DNA from: Thelephora terrestris | Lineage: Eukaryota > Basidiomycota > Agaricomycetes > Thelephorales > Thelephoraceae | Direction: 5' to 3' | Length of the DNA: 64,000 bases | Assembly: GCA_015956445.1 (NCBI GenBank) | Contig: WIUZ02000003.1 | Coordinates: forward strand, 1,178,001-1,242,000 | Part shown: positions 1 to 12,438 of the stretch, one piece after another | Position numbering within the stretch: the first letter of the stretch is position 1 | How the letters are laid out: every line of letters starts with the position of its first letter | Position numbers and translations under genes: made by a program | Notes under the pieces: generated by a model | What the model was told of the DNA's origin: nothing | Databases searched by the model: none | The model's input: the letters and a program-made list of their open reading frames with translations, nothing else

Positions 1-2607
1 TGGTAAGCTTTTTTCCAGTTCGTTGTCTCTGCGGTTTCTCATGATCCTTGGTGTGCAGACACAGGATTCTCGTCACTGACAGAGGGAGATTCGCGTTATG
101 ATTTTCCACCAGACACCAACATCCGGGATGCGTTACCCTGTCACACAGGCGAACACGCAGCCTTCGACATTGCGTCTCACGCCAGCCCCCAAACTGGGGG
201 GGTCCTGTGACCAGGATTAATTCCGGCAGAGCCAACCGTCATGTGCCCTATGTAGTTCATCTGTATTCCAATCATTCCCGAACCGAGGGTCAATCTTAAC
301 TTGTTTGAGAGGATGGGCTAAAACCCGTAAGCCACTTCCAACGCTTCGAGTGGCTTGTCCCGCGTGGCGATGTTCTTTGGTACTGAAGGCACGGCCCCAG
401 CTACCCCTCTGGCCGCCTCCCTCGATGACTGCAGGGGACTTCGATCAACGATCTTACAGGTATCCAAACCTTCCTTCTCGGTGCCTGTATCTTGGGCGTA
501 TCACGGTGCTGGAGTCAAGCTGGAGTAGACGCGTATATGACTTGGCGAAGAGGCTTGGTTCCAGCAACGGGTCTCGAAAGTCTCCGGTGGTATCGGTAGC
601 GCTTTCGTGGCGACCTTCGGTGCAACATTGAACACCCTCTTGAGTGATGTACCCGCCAGGTGGTGATGCGCTTGGGCGCCGATAGGATTGGTGTGTACCA
701 TTTGAAACGACGCACGCCCGCATAGAGCAAGCTAAGTCGCACACAACTGACGGTGCACGAAGAGCTGCGTCGGGGGATGGGATTTTTGATATTGGCAATG
801 CATGCTGGAACATGACGCGAGATCGGAGGCTTTGGACACACTTTTTAGAGGCTTGGGGTAGCGAAGGATGTGGGGGACTGCGGACGCCTTCTCCCTCCCA
901 TCCCCACTAACCCGTCCCCTCTTAGTGCGTAGCGTTCATCCTGTCTTTCAGCGACGCTCTCCCCCTTACCAGACGACGTCTCATAAAAATCACTATTCGC
1001 CATCGTGCTAGCGTTCGTCATTGATACGCATCATCTGGAAGCACTCTGCCGGGCGAAGGTAGGGAGCGAGAACAAGACGGGGTGCCCTGGACAAGTATGT
1101 GTAGCAAGCAGGACAAGCAGGTCGAGAGGCTAAAAGGGCGGCTGCCATCATAACCGTAGTAACGCAATCCAGAGTTCGGGTTGGGGTCCAAGTTGCACAC
1201 GTGGGTGCTGTCACGGCATATCACGGGTGAATCGAGCATCGATGAGAATGAAAATGTTCGAAACGGATTCATCAACGTTATTACCGGCCGTGACCTCGAT
1301 GAGCTGGAATCTTAGGCTCCCGGCAAACCACCCATTACCCGCAAGAGTAACAGAGCGACCCGGACCTCCAGATACTAAATTCGACGGTGGATCGCCCCCT
1401 TTCGAGTTCAGTGGTCGCCGGGATGTGGCAGGGATCTACACTAAAATTCAAGGTAGGGTAAATGACAGTCTATCGATCAGCTCCTGGCCGCGTGGTAACG
1501 AAACAAGCTCAAAGGTTTCCTGTTTCTGCTTCGCCAAACCGAGGTCAAATCTGTCGACGTGTTCGCATCTTTCCGAAAAGAACATCGAACATCTACCAGC
1601 AACACCAGAATCCTGCTCCAGATTTAGAATCAGTGTGCGGATAACATGATGCGGCCGACGACACATACTCTTCTTTATAGGCGCGTCCGGTTGTTCGATC
1701 ACAACAGGGGTGGTTGGGGTCTGTGCTGTGGAGGCGTAGATAGCAAAAGGAATGGAATCAGAGAGAGGTCGAGGTCGCGAGACGCATATCAAGAACTAGA
1801 AGCGCCCCAGGTTGCATATCCATTCATCCTGGAGAGCTCCTTTTTGTAGGTTGCCCCGAAGGGAACCTCCCCCAATATGCACAGAGACGGAATGAGGCGT
1901 GCTCTTGCCCGTATTGTGCAGATTTGGTGGTGCGGATTAGCGGTCATTTCCTCGATGATCCAACTCACAAGAATATTTTTCACTGGCCCCACTTCTTGTC
2001 CGGTTCCTATTCCCAAGAGCGTTCTGGATCTCGGTATGAGACTTTCCAACCCCACCGGTATGACGATGGGTTTTGTCAACCTGGCCTTTCGAGGGATTAT
2101 TTCAGGTTGAGCTCAAGGCGGTGAAGGATGAAATACACACGAGAAGCATTCCCGTTTGCATGGCCGTTTGTCCTGGAGGGTTCATTTTTATTTTTTGAAG
2201 GTTGCCTCGAAAGGGGCCCTCCGCCCGTGCTCGCAAGTTCGAGACGAGAAGTGCTCTTGCTCATATTGTGCGGATTGGTTTCTGTGGATCGATGGTCGTT
2301 TCCCAGTTATTCGGGCACAGCGCGAAAGAGACCCACCTGATCGTGCGAAATGGTCTCGAGATGCGTTCTTCGGCAAATCCGTGCCTAACAGAGAGGCGAT
2401 AAGCCTCCGGGTACTTAAAACGAGGTCGAGGTACGCACGTGAGGAATTTATACTTGCGCCACCTCCGTTGGACCGATCACCTAACTTGAGAGTCGATCCT
2501 CCATCCACGTTAGCCAGAGCAGATGGAGAAGAAAAAGCAGAACATACGAGAGGTGCTGCGATTGTCTCGCCTTCCTTCAGACAAATATTTTCCTTCATCC
2601 TTGTCAT
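1..2607. other. Region without recognisable gene
   Basis: Several open frames of 60 to 150 codons overlap on both strands, but none shows a known motif, a convincing splice pattern or a paralogue elsewhere in the window. The only structure seen is a diverged direct repeat at 1810-1952 and 2154-2304, listed separately. The right edge is the 3' end of the minus-strand kinase K-A1. Confidence 0.5.
1810..2304 (+). repeat. Diverged direct repeat, two copies about 344 bp apart
   Basis: Copies at about 1810-1952 and 2154-2304 align over about 145 bp. Both run from GTTGCAT or GTTTGCAT, through TCCTGGAG and GTTGCC.CGAA, to GTGCTCTTGC and TTGTGC. They are too diverged to be recent. No open frame is shared between the copies, so this looks like a decayed tandem duplication, not coding DNA. 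Confidence 0.55.
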
Positions 2608-4611
2608 CTAAATTGATGTGGTTGGGGTCAACGCCTGCGCAAGTTTCAGCAGCGGTAAAGTCGGGTCTGCGGGCAACGGCTCACCGGAACCTTGGCCGCC
2701 GACGTCTCTTTCCGGCGCGTTTCTAGTCCCGGGGGTATCCCGCAAAATGGTACGAGAGTTTCCAACTCCGCCAGTGCGACCGTCGAGTTGGACAACTTGA
2801 CCCTGCTCGTTTGGGTCGGGGGCACCGGGGTCTGCAAGTACTGGAGAGGCTTCCGACGCTTCCGTGTCCTGGCGCGATTGAATCCGATTGACAGCTCCAT
2901 TAGGCTTGCCCCGCTGTTCAGCAGAACGGGGGTAATCTGCGCCAGGTAACGGAGCCTGCGACGTTGTCTGGGGGGTCCCATTCGATCCTGCTCTTTGGCT
3001 CCCTTGCATCTCCAGTCCACCGACATGATCCACTGAGGAGGCTGGACTGTTGTGGTCCGACCACTGGGAAGAGATTTGGGGCATGGGGCGGGAGATTGTC
3101 GAAATCGTGTTGTGGGGTGATGGAGAACGTTGTGCTGATGCTCTCGGAAGCCCCGCGAACATTGCTCGTTGCCCAATTGTCAGGGTCGAACTGGTGCCGA
3201 TTTTATTGAAGTAGAAATTGGTTGGAGGGGGTTTGCTTCAAACGAAAGCGGATAACTTAACGGGTGTATGACACCGGAACAAAAAAAGATAGGGGACTTA
3301 CGCGATGCCCAGATCGTTCAATATGCTCGGAACCTCCGGACGTGAGTGAGGGTTTTGGTCCCAGCAGTGCTGCATCAATCTCCACAGATCGCTCGTGAAC
3401 CTTGGGTGCGTTGGACGCGGAGGGCGCGTGCCCTTCATAATGGCTAAAACAACCGCTGTTGCATTGCTTTGATGGAAAGGAGCAACACCGGTGTACACCT
3501 GTGATGATCCGCGACGGTAGTGAGGTCAAGCCCGATGAGAACACCCATCTGTGACGCACCTCGATCATGACCATCGCAAATGAGAAAACATCTGCCTCTT
3601 TGCTATACGTCCCCTCTTCGTTCAGGATCTCTGGTGCAGTCCACCGCGCAGTGTAACCTTGTTCGCCAGAGGCGGTTCGAATCGACTCGAGGTTCTGGGT
3701 GACCGTGGCGAGGCCGAAATCCGTGATCCGGGCTTGGCCGGTGTGATCCACAAGGATATTCGGCTGAACACGTCTGAGCAGTGTAGTGAGGCAGGGCTTG
3801 ATCAATCACATACCCCTTTAAGATCACCGTGAATTATGTTGCGGTGGTGAAGATAGGAAAGTCCTTCAGCGGTATCACACACCTGGGGCGGGAGTGAGAG
3901 TAGCATCAGACATGTGGAGGTAGATACCCACGAGACCAAGCAAGTCTGCATTTGGATTATTTCCAATGTATTCCGTGAGGGTTCCACCCGGTATCCACTC
4001 TGAAATGAGCTGGAGAGGACTTGTGGTGATACCGAGGAGGGGGACGATGTTCTTATGTTCCAAGCGTTTCCACATCACGGCCTCTTTGTAGAGGGTCTAT
4101 GGGTCACGTCATAAACAGGAGAGAAGAAAGCGGTGGGTGTTAAGCACCTTTGTAGCCTTATCGGGTCCATCCTTAGAGTACACCCTAACCTGTTTTACGC
4201 AGGCCTTACAACCGTTGAGTGTCCCTTCATACACATCGCCTGAACCTCCTGATGCGACGGGTCGATTACCGATGGCCAAAACTTGAGAGGGAAACGTGTA
4301 CGATGTCGGTAGTGTCATTCTTTCGCCGCATGTTTTCCTGAGCACTCGCATACATCTCCGGAAACCGGAACCAGTAGGGTCAAGAGCATCAAGAGCCTAC
4401 GGGGGCTTGAGCGGGAAGCAAATAATGAGGCACAGCGACGTACCCTGTCCAGAAAATTGACAAGCTCCACCACATCAGGACCATTCATAAGTTTTGCCCA
4501 TTCCTTATACTCCGCTCCTTCAAGGATATTGCTGACTTGATCGTTAAAGTCGAGGGAGGAGCTTTTGAGACGAAGCAGTTGTTCCAAGGGATTTAGACGA
4601 GGGGAGGTCAT
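2608..4611 (-). CDS. TKL-type protein kinase, A subfamily (K-A1)
   Basis: Multi-exon gene starting at the ATG at 4611. The N-terminal part (about 55 aa, NPLEQLLRL...LVNFLDR) is helical and shared with K-A2, K-A3 and K-C2. A linker with CGER follows, then a kinase domain: glycine loop VASGGSGDVYEG, ATP lysine in ACVKQV, catalytic loop IIHGDLKG, metal-binding ITDFGLA, APE-like TAPEIL, and the C-lobe end HCWDQNPHSRPEV. All catalytic residues are present, so it is probably active. Introns are short and fall where they do in K-A2, including inside the HGDLKG/PNIL junction. The last exon (about 3060-2608) is a Ser/Pro/Gly-rich tail similar to that of K-A2. Unlike K-A2, no B-type kinase follows it. 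It is divergent from K-B1. The substrate is unknown. Confidence 0.8.
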
Positions 4612-5399
4612 AGCGAGCGCTCCCTGTGGTGGTTGTCGACGGAATACCCTATGTGTGCCAGCTAACATCATTGATCCACGAGGCACACGGGAAGTCGATG
4701 CGCGTTGTCACAACCCACATGCCCATTCACCTGGTAGTAGTACGGCGTGGGCCTGCCACACGTGAGCAGAGGTTTGATGCAAACAATAACTGGGCATTCC
4801 CATCTGCACACTGCCAAGTTAACCCTGGTACTGACATCGACACGCGAGATATCGACGCTTAAAGTCCGATGGAAAATCCAGGCCAAACAGTCCCAGAACT
4901 CGGTTGACCCAGGGCCGAACGCAGTGGTTGGTGGAGGAAAGCGATCAAGGAAAGGTAAAGTGAAATGAAGGAATGGGAAAGCCAGCTTTCCAGAGCACGT
5001 GCCGCGGGTTGGCGGCCCGACGCATCCCTCGCAGTCCGCAGCAGCACCTCATTCCTAGGCTCTAGGTCGAACGCGACGATTCGTGACGATGCGTCGCGCT
5101 GCTCGTCGATTCCCGCTCCCACCCGGTATTCCTAAGAATCGAATCCTCTGTCTGGGTATGCTCTCTACCGTGTGATCCAAGATTCCTTCTGTTTGGCGTT
5201 AGCACGCATCAGCGAAACCGTTGTGTTGCTGCGGTGCTGTGACTTCATTTTTAGTCTCTCACAGCGTCACAGCCACATCCTGTTTTGCCGATGCGATATA
5301 TGCGTCCTGTTCAGGGAGCTAACTTTCCACATACCCGCCCTCTCCCTTCATCCCCACCTCCTCAGTCCCCCTTCTCGCACGCCCCACGATTAGCCGGAG
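4612..5399. promoter_or_regulatory. Shared upstream region of divergent K-A1 and K-B1
   Basis: This gap of about 790 bp separates the start codons of two divergently transcribed kinase genes and must hold both promoters. The K-B1 side is C/T-rich just before its ATG (about 5330-5395), as is usual for basidiomycete leaders. I see no clear TATA box or operator. Confidence 0.4.
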
Positions 5400-7957
5400 A
5401 TGATGACAAGGAGACTGCCCAACGCCCGCAGAGCAAAAGCATCAGTTCTGGAGGACAGAATGAACATCCTCAACAGGAGCGAGGTCGAATTCCCATTTGC
5501 GTGGCAGGTCTTTGGCCCAGTTAGCAACATCCTTGCTCTGGTTAAGGTGCATCATTATTTCCTGCTTCCGTTTGTAGACCCTAATTTGCCCGCGAATAGA
5601 ACAGGTTGATTGACAACGAAGACGCCATGCAACTATCAGAATATTGTTTCGACACATGTGATGGGCTGAAGACCGCGATCTTAGGTCAGAATACATTGAA
5701 TGATCTCGACGAACCCTTAAAGATCGCGCTTGAGGACCTGGAAAGGTATCTCCATCAGCCACAGTTCTACATACCAACAAAATTGAGCGGCTCTAGGGTT
5801 ATGGGAGAAATCGAGCGGACCATCAGAAGGACAACGAGTACGCCGCACTCCAAGTATAAGAGGGAGGCATTCGAGGGTTACAAACTGGAGATCCAACAAA
5901 CTCTTACCACCCTCGGTGCAACGGTCACCCTCCCCTCTGACGATGATTCAGCGGAAAGTGCCGTCCCCGTGGCGCAGGAGAGGTTCGACAGCGCCACCGG
6001 TACCTCGTTTGCTGAACGTGGTACGCCCTCCGTCCTATTTCGTCGATCCAGCGCCGCGAGTTGATGGTCAATGCCTTTCCAATCCCGACAACTGAGCAGT
6101 TCGGTGTCTGTTCGAGCATACCTTCGCGGAGCCCAAATTCTCCTCCCTGATTGACGCTCTACTTTCGGGTAACGACGGAAGAAACGCGGTCCAGGGCCTC
6201 GAGGGGGGGGATGCGCAGTCCTTTGTTGATCTACTAGACAGAGTACGTCGCACAACTACCCGTCACGGTCGAATCATCACAGCTTACGCCTCTGTATCAC
6301 ACTATACAGGCTCTGCTCGATGTTCCCGATCTCTCGCCGCCCATCCGAAAGAGATGCCTCAAATTGTTGTACAAGGTTTGTGGCCGCCACGCCATTATTC
6401 CAGGAGCCCTGCGGGTCACTGTCAAGTATGACCGGATGGGCTGCGCGCTGTATAAGGGCGGGTTTGCGGATGTATGGAAGGGGGAACATTCTGGCAGACA
6501 CGTTGCCGTAAAGGTCCTGAGAACATATTCCACCAGTGACCTACAAAAGATAATCGGCGTGAGTTGCCGGTTATACTCTGGTCCCTTGCCAACTTTCTGA
6601 CGGAGCCTTGCGCAGAAATTCTGCAAGGAGGTCGTCACGTGGAGGTCACTCAACCACCCAAACATACTGCCTCTGGTAGGGGTGACAATGTCCGAGACCC
6701 AGTTTGCAATCGTCTCAGACTGGATGGAGAACGGGAACATCAATGAATACGTGAAGGAAAATCCTGATGCGGAAAGATTACCACTTGTATGATCTCCGTT
6801 GGAATCTCACTCCCTTCACATCACGCTCATATATCGAACTGGACAACCGTTTTAGCTGGCAGGTGTTGCCAGGGGATTGATCTACATCCATGATCAGGGC
6901 ATGATCCACGGCGACCTCAAGGGAGTAAGTTTTTAGCCGAACCTGTGTGTTTTCACCGCACTGAATTCGGTGACTGCGAAGGCCAACGTATTGATCGACC
7001 AAGTTGGCAACGCCCTCCTCGCAGACTTCGGCCTGCTCACGATCGTCTCGGATCCCGCAAACCTTTTGTCTTCTAGTTCATACACACAGGGTGGCACTGC
7101 TCGATGGATGAGCCCAGAGCTCATCGCTCCCCAGAAGTTTGGGTTAGAGACCAGCCAACCAACGATACCTTCAGACTGCTACGCCCTTGGAATGGTCATA
7201 TATGAGACTATCAGTGGGCACCTACCATTTCACCAGCACGCGGACCTCACTGTTTTCGTCAAGGTCTTGGAGGGTGAGCACCCTCCTCGAGAAGCCGAGT
7301 TCACAGATCGTTTGTGGGAGACGCTGGAGCTGTGTTGGATACCTGAGCCAAATCTACGCCTAGACATTGAGGATGTTCTACGGTATTTGGAAAAGGCTTC
7401 ACAGCCTTTGGAGCCATCTTACCTCGAAATTGAGGAGGTGGATGAAGGTTTCGAGTCAGATTCATCGGGCGATTACTCCGGTAGGTCACCTTGATTTGTC
7501 CCCTCTTCTAAGAATTCTTGTGGTCTCAGTGCATTTCGTTCACCCACGCCCTTTTTTACCCTCAGGAACCTTATTTGATCACGAGCTTCTGCGCACCCCC
7601 GACGGTGTGGAACCCCTCGATTGGTCTTCCGACTCTAACCCAGAAAAAGGTCTGTGTTACCTCACTTTGTATTGACGTCATCATCTCATTCGTTCAGAAT
7701 GCATGGAAGGCTATGATAGTGGCGGCGTAGAGCCGAGTGATCTACTTCAGGACCTCGGCAGTGTAATGCACTCTCGGTGCGCCGGACCTTTCATTGGTGT
7801 AGGGGGGGCTTACTCCCTGAAAGAGTACTTAAAGGCATGTGCAATGGTCCTAGTGTACGATGTGCACCTTTATACTAACAGGTCATGTGATGGGTTGCAG
7901 CTGCACAAGTCAATGGGCGGTGGTGACCTTGACAAAGTATGGGAACAGATCTCATGA
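5400..7957 (+). CDS. TKL-type kinase with MLKL-like helical N-terminus, B subfamily (K-B1)
   Basis: Exon 1 is 5400-5546 and exon 2 starts at 5600; the join gives FGPVSNILALVK followed by NRLIDNEDAMQLSEYCF. About 150 N-terminal residues look like a four-helix bundle (QLSEYCFDTCDGLKTAI, LEDLERYL, VMGEIERTIRR), as in fungal TKL kinases whose N-termini resemble the MLKL N-terminal domain. A conserved linker follows (GGDAQSFVDLLDR, RKRCLKLLYKVCGRH). The kinase domain then has YKGGFADVWKGEH, HVAVKVL, MIHGDLKG, LADFGLL and RWMSPEL, all canonical. The acidic tail after 7400 is carried on small exons joined in phase 1. The gene looks whole. A role in signalling or regulated cell death is only an inference from the domain pair. 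Confidence 0.75.
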
Positions 7958-8870
7958 TACTAGATAACCGCCCTTGCAATTGTTCTATTTGATGTATGCG
8001 CGCTTCGGATGTGAGCCGGCGCTGGACGGTCTTTTCCACGTGCATGTCAAGTACGTGACCACTTAATGATGGTGATACTTGGTGATACCATGGCCCAGTG
8101 TCAGGGATATACGGAGATAGTGCTCCGTGGACGTAATCATATCAAATGTTCTGCGGACATGAAGCTGAGCGTGCGCTTTCGTCCAGGTCCTATTGGTTTC
8201 ACCTACTAAATTTCGTCGAGTCGCCATTCTTGCCCTCCGCACGAGGATATAGGGTTCAGTCCTAGACGCGTTTGTTTGTTGGGAATCTCGGTGGCTCTCG
8301 TGGCTCCCTTGTTTCCGGGCCCAGTGACATGCGTGGCTGCACGTCTTCTCGCTGAGTTGAGAGGAGACTTTCGTGACCTTTGAGGCGCTTCTCACTCCCA
8401 GGGGAATATTTCACGGCCCTGCCGGGGCTGGTCACTTTCGAGGACTTTCCTCCTATCGCACCTTCCATACACGATCCTGAGGTCCGTCGGGAGTCATTGT
8501 TTGGGGACTGGAACGAGACCGAACTTATGGCGAGCTAGCGAACCTGAAGCGCTCTACTTGACTACAATAGGTATGTTCATTTCTAACTTAAGTCGGCCAC
8601 GACCTGAGATCGGCGCCCCGCCTCGCTGGGAATCACTCATGGTGTTGTAGAACGTAAACTAGGCACGCTTAGTTCCGCCCCTTAGCTCCTCCCTGGGTTC
8701 GTATCTGTCATTTATATGCACCGAGTGATTGATTTGAGGGCACACGCTTTCCGTGTGCTTACTCGGAATCAGGCCTACTTGCTGTGCTGGCTGCATAAAA
8801 GCCGTTCAGCTTACTACACCTTCCGCATCGCTCCCATCTCCCTCCTTCTCGACTCCGCTTTCCCAGTCAG
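7958..8870. other. Intergenic region, no gene seen
   Basis: The stretch lies between the K-B1 stop and the first sequence alignable to K-B1 in K-B2. Overlapping frames show no motif. The end (about 8810-8880) is C/T-rich and probably holds the K-B2 leader. Confidence 0.4.
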
Positions 8871-8880
8871 AATAACGGCC

Positions 8881-11689
8881 CCCACACGCAAGGCCAAGGC
8901 GTCAGATCTCAGTATCGAAATCGGCTTCCTCAACAGCAGTGTCCCCCCGCCCAACAGCTCTTTGAGGCAGCAAGTAATATCCTGGCTCTCGTTCAGGTGG
9001 GTGCCCTCATTCCACTTCTATTTGTGGTTCCTCATCTCGCTGCAACAAGGACAAATTGTCCGAGAACGACGATGCCGTGCAATTGTCGGAGTTTTGTTTC
9101 AACGCATCTGAGGTACTGAGGACTGTGATTACAGGGACGAACGTGGTCATTTCCAACGAAACCACGAAGATGACCCTCGGGGCGCTGAACAAGTATGTTG
9201 ATTGGCTAGAGCACAGCCTTTTCTATGGGTCATCTAAAGTGATCCTAGGGCCATGCGGATGATTGAGCGGATCCTTGGAATGGCGGCGAGCTCGCCACAC
9301 ACAAAGTTTAACAAGGGAGAGGTCGAGGATCACGTCGGAGAGATCTACAAACTCCTCCACTCTCTTACGACGCCGAGTTTACACCCTGGTGAGAACGGTG
9401 TAAACTACGGACCCGTCTCCGGTGTGACTGCGAGTCAATCCGGCGACCCCGTCCCACCCCTTTCCGCAGACACTGGTATGTCGTCAGCCTCCTAGCCTCA
9501 TACTGAGCACTCATCGTTCTCACATCAACTGGACCCTTGCAACTCTAACGCTTCAGCCTGCGCCCATTTGATTGAGCGTACTTACACGATGCACGAGCTT
9601 CCCTCGTTAATCGAGGCAGTCCTTTCGAGCGACGATGCAGGCGACATGCTCCACAATCTCAGCGGAGATGATGCTCAGAACTTTGCCGATGTGATGGATG
9701 AGGTGCGTCCCCCAATGCGTGTTGCCACAAGGTGCTATTCTCTCACGACTGATCTGCTCATCAGGCTTTAGAAACCCTCCACCTTTCGCCACAGACGAGG
9801 AAGAGAGGCCTAAAGGCTCTGTACAGGACGTGTGGTCGGAACGTGATCCTTCCCAAATCGCTCCACGTCCCTCCTTGTTATGACCGACAAAGATACAACG
9901 GGCATTTTGGGGATGTGTGGAAGGGGGAGCATTGCGGCAAGGAAGTTGCAGTGAAGGTGATACGGACTGCTTCATACAAGCACCTGGAAAAATTGGTTGG
10001 CGTAGGTCACCAGCTGAACTTCTTCTGCGCTTCGATAAGCTGACAGCCGTGTACGCGGCCAGGGCTTCTGTAAGGAGGTTGTAACGTGGAAATCTCTCCG
10101 CCATCCGAACATTTTGCCGTTGTTAGGTGTAAATATGGATGGGCTTCACTTCTCAATGGTGTCGGAGTGGATGAAGAATGGAAACATTGACGAGTTCCTA
10201 ACAGAGAATCCTGGCGCCAACCGGCTAGGGCTCGTACGTCCCACATTCGAACGCTTGCCATCTTCGGTATATCTTCATAGACGTTTGAAAAACTTCTCTA
10301 GCTTGTGGACGCCGCCATGGGGTTAGCCTACATCCACGGCCAGGGGATGGTCCATGGTGACCTTAAGGGGGTACGTTTTAAGTATTGAATCTCCGTTCTA
10401 GCTTGCTGATTTAACTTCTCAAGGCAAACATCCTGATCGACCAAAATCATCGTGCCCGAGTTGCAGATTTTAGCCTCCTTACGATGGTCTCCGATCCCGG
10501 AAGCCAGCTTTCGTCGAGCTCTCAATTACACGGTGGAACTACTCGATGGATGAGCCCGGAGCTCATTGATCCGGGAATTTTTGGGCTAAAGAAGGGCCAT
10601 CGAACAAAACCATCGGATTGCTATGCATTCGGAATGGTGATGTATGAGACTATCAGTGGCCGGGAGCCATTCCACGGAACCTCCCACCTACGCGCCATGT
10701 TGATGGCCTTGAATAGCGAGCGGCCTTCCAGAGAAGAAGAATTCGCAGATGGTTTGTGGGAGGTGATGGAACGGTGTTGGGCTCGTCAACCAGACAATCG
10801 TCCTGACATTGAAAATGTTCTTCGATATCTGGAAAGCGTCTCACAACCGCGAGAACCACCTTCGGAGATGCCTCCTCCTGTGACCGGCGGAGAAGCCGAC
10901 AAGTCCCCTGGTACTTCTTGTCATTTCATCCACTGTGCGGTGTTTCACGTATTCTGCTTGTCAAGTGTACACGGAAGCAGACACCGATCCAGACATCGAA
11001 GGTGTTTTTCGCCACTCAGCAAGCGTCTCAAAGACTCCGGGACCGCCTTCGGCTTCGGGGGCGGCTTTCACTGTGGCTGGCGGAGATGCCAACAACTCTC
11101 CAGGTAAGGTTTTTTTACCTCGTCTCCTGCACAGACTCTCAAGGATTTTTTTCGCCAAGTGCGCACAGAACCAGACACCCACCCATATGTTGACCACGAT
11201 TTTTGCTACCTGGAGAGCGTCCCACAAACTCCTTCGGGGACGCCTTCTCCTGTGTCTGGCATAGAAGCCGATGTTTCTGAAGGTACCTTTCGTCATTTTG
11301 TCTTCGGTGAAGAGTTTCACAGATTCTGCTCGTTAAGTGCCAGCAGAACTAGAAGCTCACCCATATGTCAAAGATGTTTTTGGCCACTTGGAAAGCGCCT
11401 CGCAGACACGAGAGCCGCATCTGAGGTTTCCTCCCACTGTGGTCGAGGGAGAAGCAGACAAACTTCTCGGTGTGTTTTGCCATTGCATCCCCTGTGCAAA
11501 CTCTCATGGCTTCTGTCTACAGGAGTACTGCCACTCGTTGGGTGGGATATGTGCCGTTCTGGGTCTTGGAGCTACCTTGATCTCTGTGCCTCAGACGAAT
11601 GCTTGATTTGCGGCTTATACGGTCATGCTCGTAGGATACCCATGACCCATAACCTATCCGCCTCTCTGACGGTCTTCATCCCCACTTAG
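8881..11689 (+). CDS. TKL-type kinase with damaged MLKL-like N-terminus, B subfamily (K-B2)
   Basis: Paralogue of K-B1 in the same orientation. The N-terminal helical module is recognisable (KAKAS, ASNILALVQ, DDAVQLSEFCFNASEVL, MRMIERILG). Compared with K-B1 it carries a length difference of 10 nt in exon 1 (about 8935-8985) and a one-base frameshift near 9235-9250, so a full-length product is doubtful. The linker LSGDDAQNFADVMDE and the kinase domain read cleanly: YNGHFGDVWKGEH, EVAVKVI, MVHGDLKG, RWMSPELIDPG, RPDIENVLRYLE. The DFG motif is changed to DFS (VADFSLL). The tail consists of four tandem phase-1 exon units and a last exon ending at 11689. The true start codon is not resolved. It may be a kinase starting downstream or a pseudogene with an intact 3' part. 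Confidence 0.6.
10792..11525 (+). repeat. Four tandem exon-plus-intron units in the K-B2 tail
   Basis: Four units with a period of about 180 to 190 bp start near 10792, 10966, 11157 and 11335. Each holds an exon of about 120 to 135 bp and an intron of about 55 bp. Each exon encodes a diverged version of the block from unit 1, e.g. NVLRYLESVSQ, GVFRHSASVSK, HDFCYLESVPQ and DVFGHLESASQ, followed by a Pro-rich stretch and an EAD or GDA motif. Every intron interrupts the first base of a Gly or Val codon (phase 1), so each duplicated exon keeps the frame. The introns are alike too, ending in TTTCACAGATTCTGCTCGTTAAG-type sequence. Confidence 0.75.
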
Positions 11690-12035
11690 ACCGGCAACGC
11701 TGTCCGAAGCATGTAGCTTCCATTTCGTCATCACAATCCGCTGTCTCCAATGTGGAGACTGTGTACAGCGACCCCTTTCAACCACGTCAAATCGTACATC
11801 ACTCGTGGACCTACTATTCATAACGGGAAGCTGGATGATCGTCCCTGTTTGGAAGTGACTTTTGGGGTTACATAGTTGTACTATACCATGGCGGAGAAGG
11901 TTTACACCTTGCCCTATCTGGTGGACTAAGTGTATCCAGGGTTTCTGGCGTTGTTATACTATGGATCACGTAGAGACGGTCCACCTCAGAAATTCCAGCA
12001 GTTGACAAGCATTTTGCATTGCCGCCCACACACAG

Positions 12036-12149
12036 TTCAAGCTCTTTCCCGCGACGGAATACCACCGCCTCGCCTTCCTCTATTCCAAGTATCGCAAAGA
12101 GACCGAAGCCATATGCTCGCCGGGCGCACTCCCCTACCGGAACAATTAA
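12036..12149 (+). pseudogene. Fragment of a BTB-domain gene
   Basis: A short open stretch encodes FKLFPATEYHRLAFLYSKYR and continues to a stop. It matches the post-BTB segment DEFKLIPATEYHRLILLHSR of the intact BTB genes nearby. No BTB domain lies upstream in any frame, so this is a remnant of another tandem copy. Confidence 0.65.
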
Positions 12150-12438
12150 GCGCCCACCATCACTTATCTCGCGTCCCACCACAACAGGCCTCACCGTTTC
12201 ACTGTACACGCATTTTCGGACTGTTCTTTTCCGTCACCATTCCTCTATTGGATCGCAAGTTCCTACGCGTCGGATTCGCCTCAGCGGGGATGGCGGCGCC
12301 GTAAACCAAAGTCCGATCCAGCACCGGTGACCGGTGTGCACATTTCTCACGTAAGTGACAGTCGTGCCCGTACTGTGTCTAGGGCCATGTTCCGGCGCTG
12401 GCGCTTCCACGACGTCGACACCCCCCTACAACGCCATC

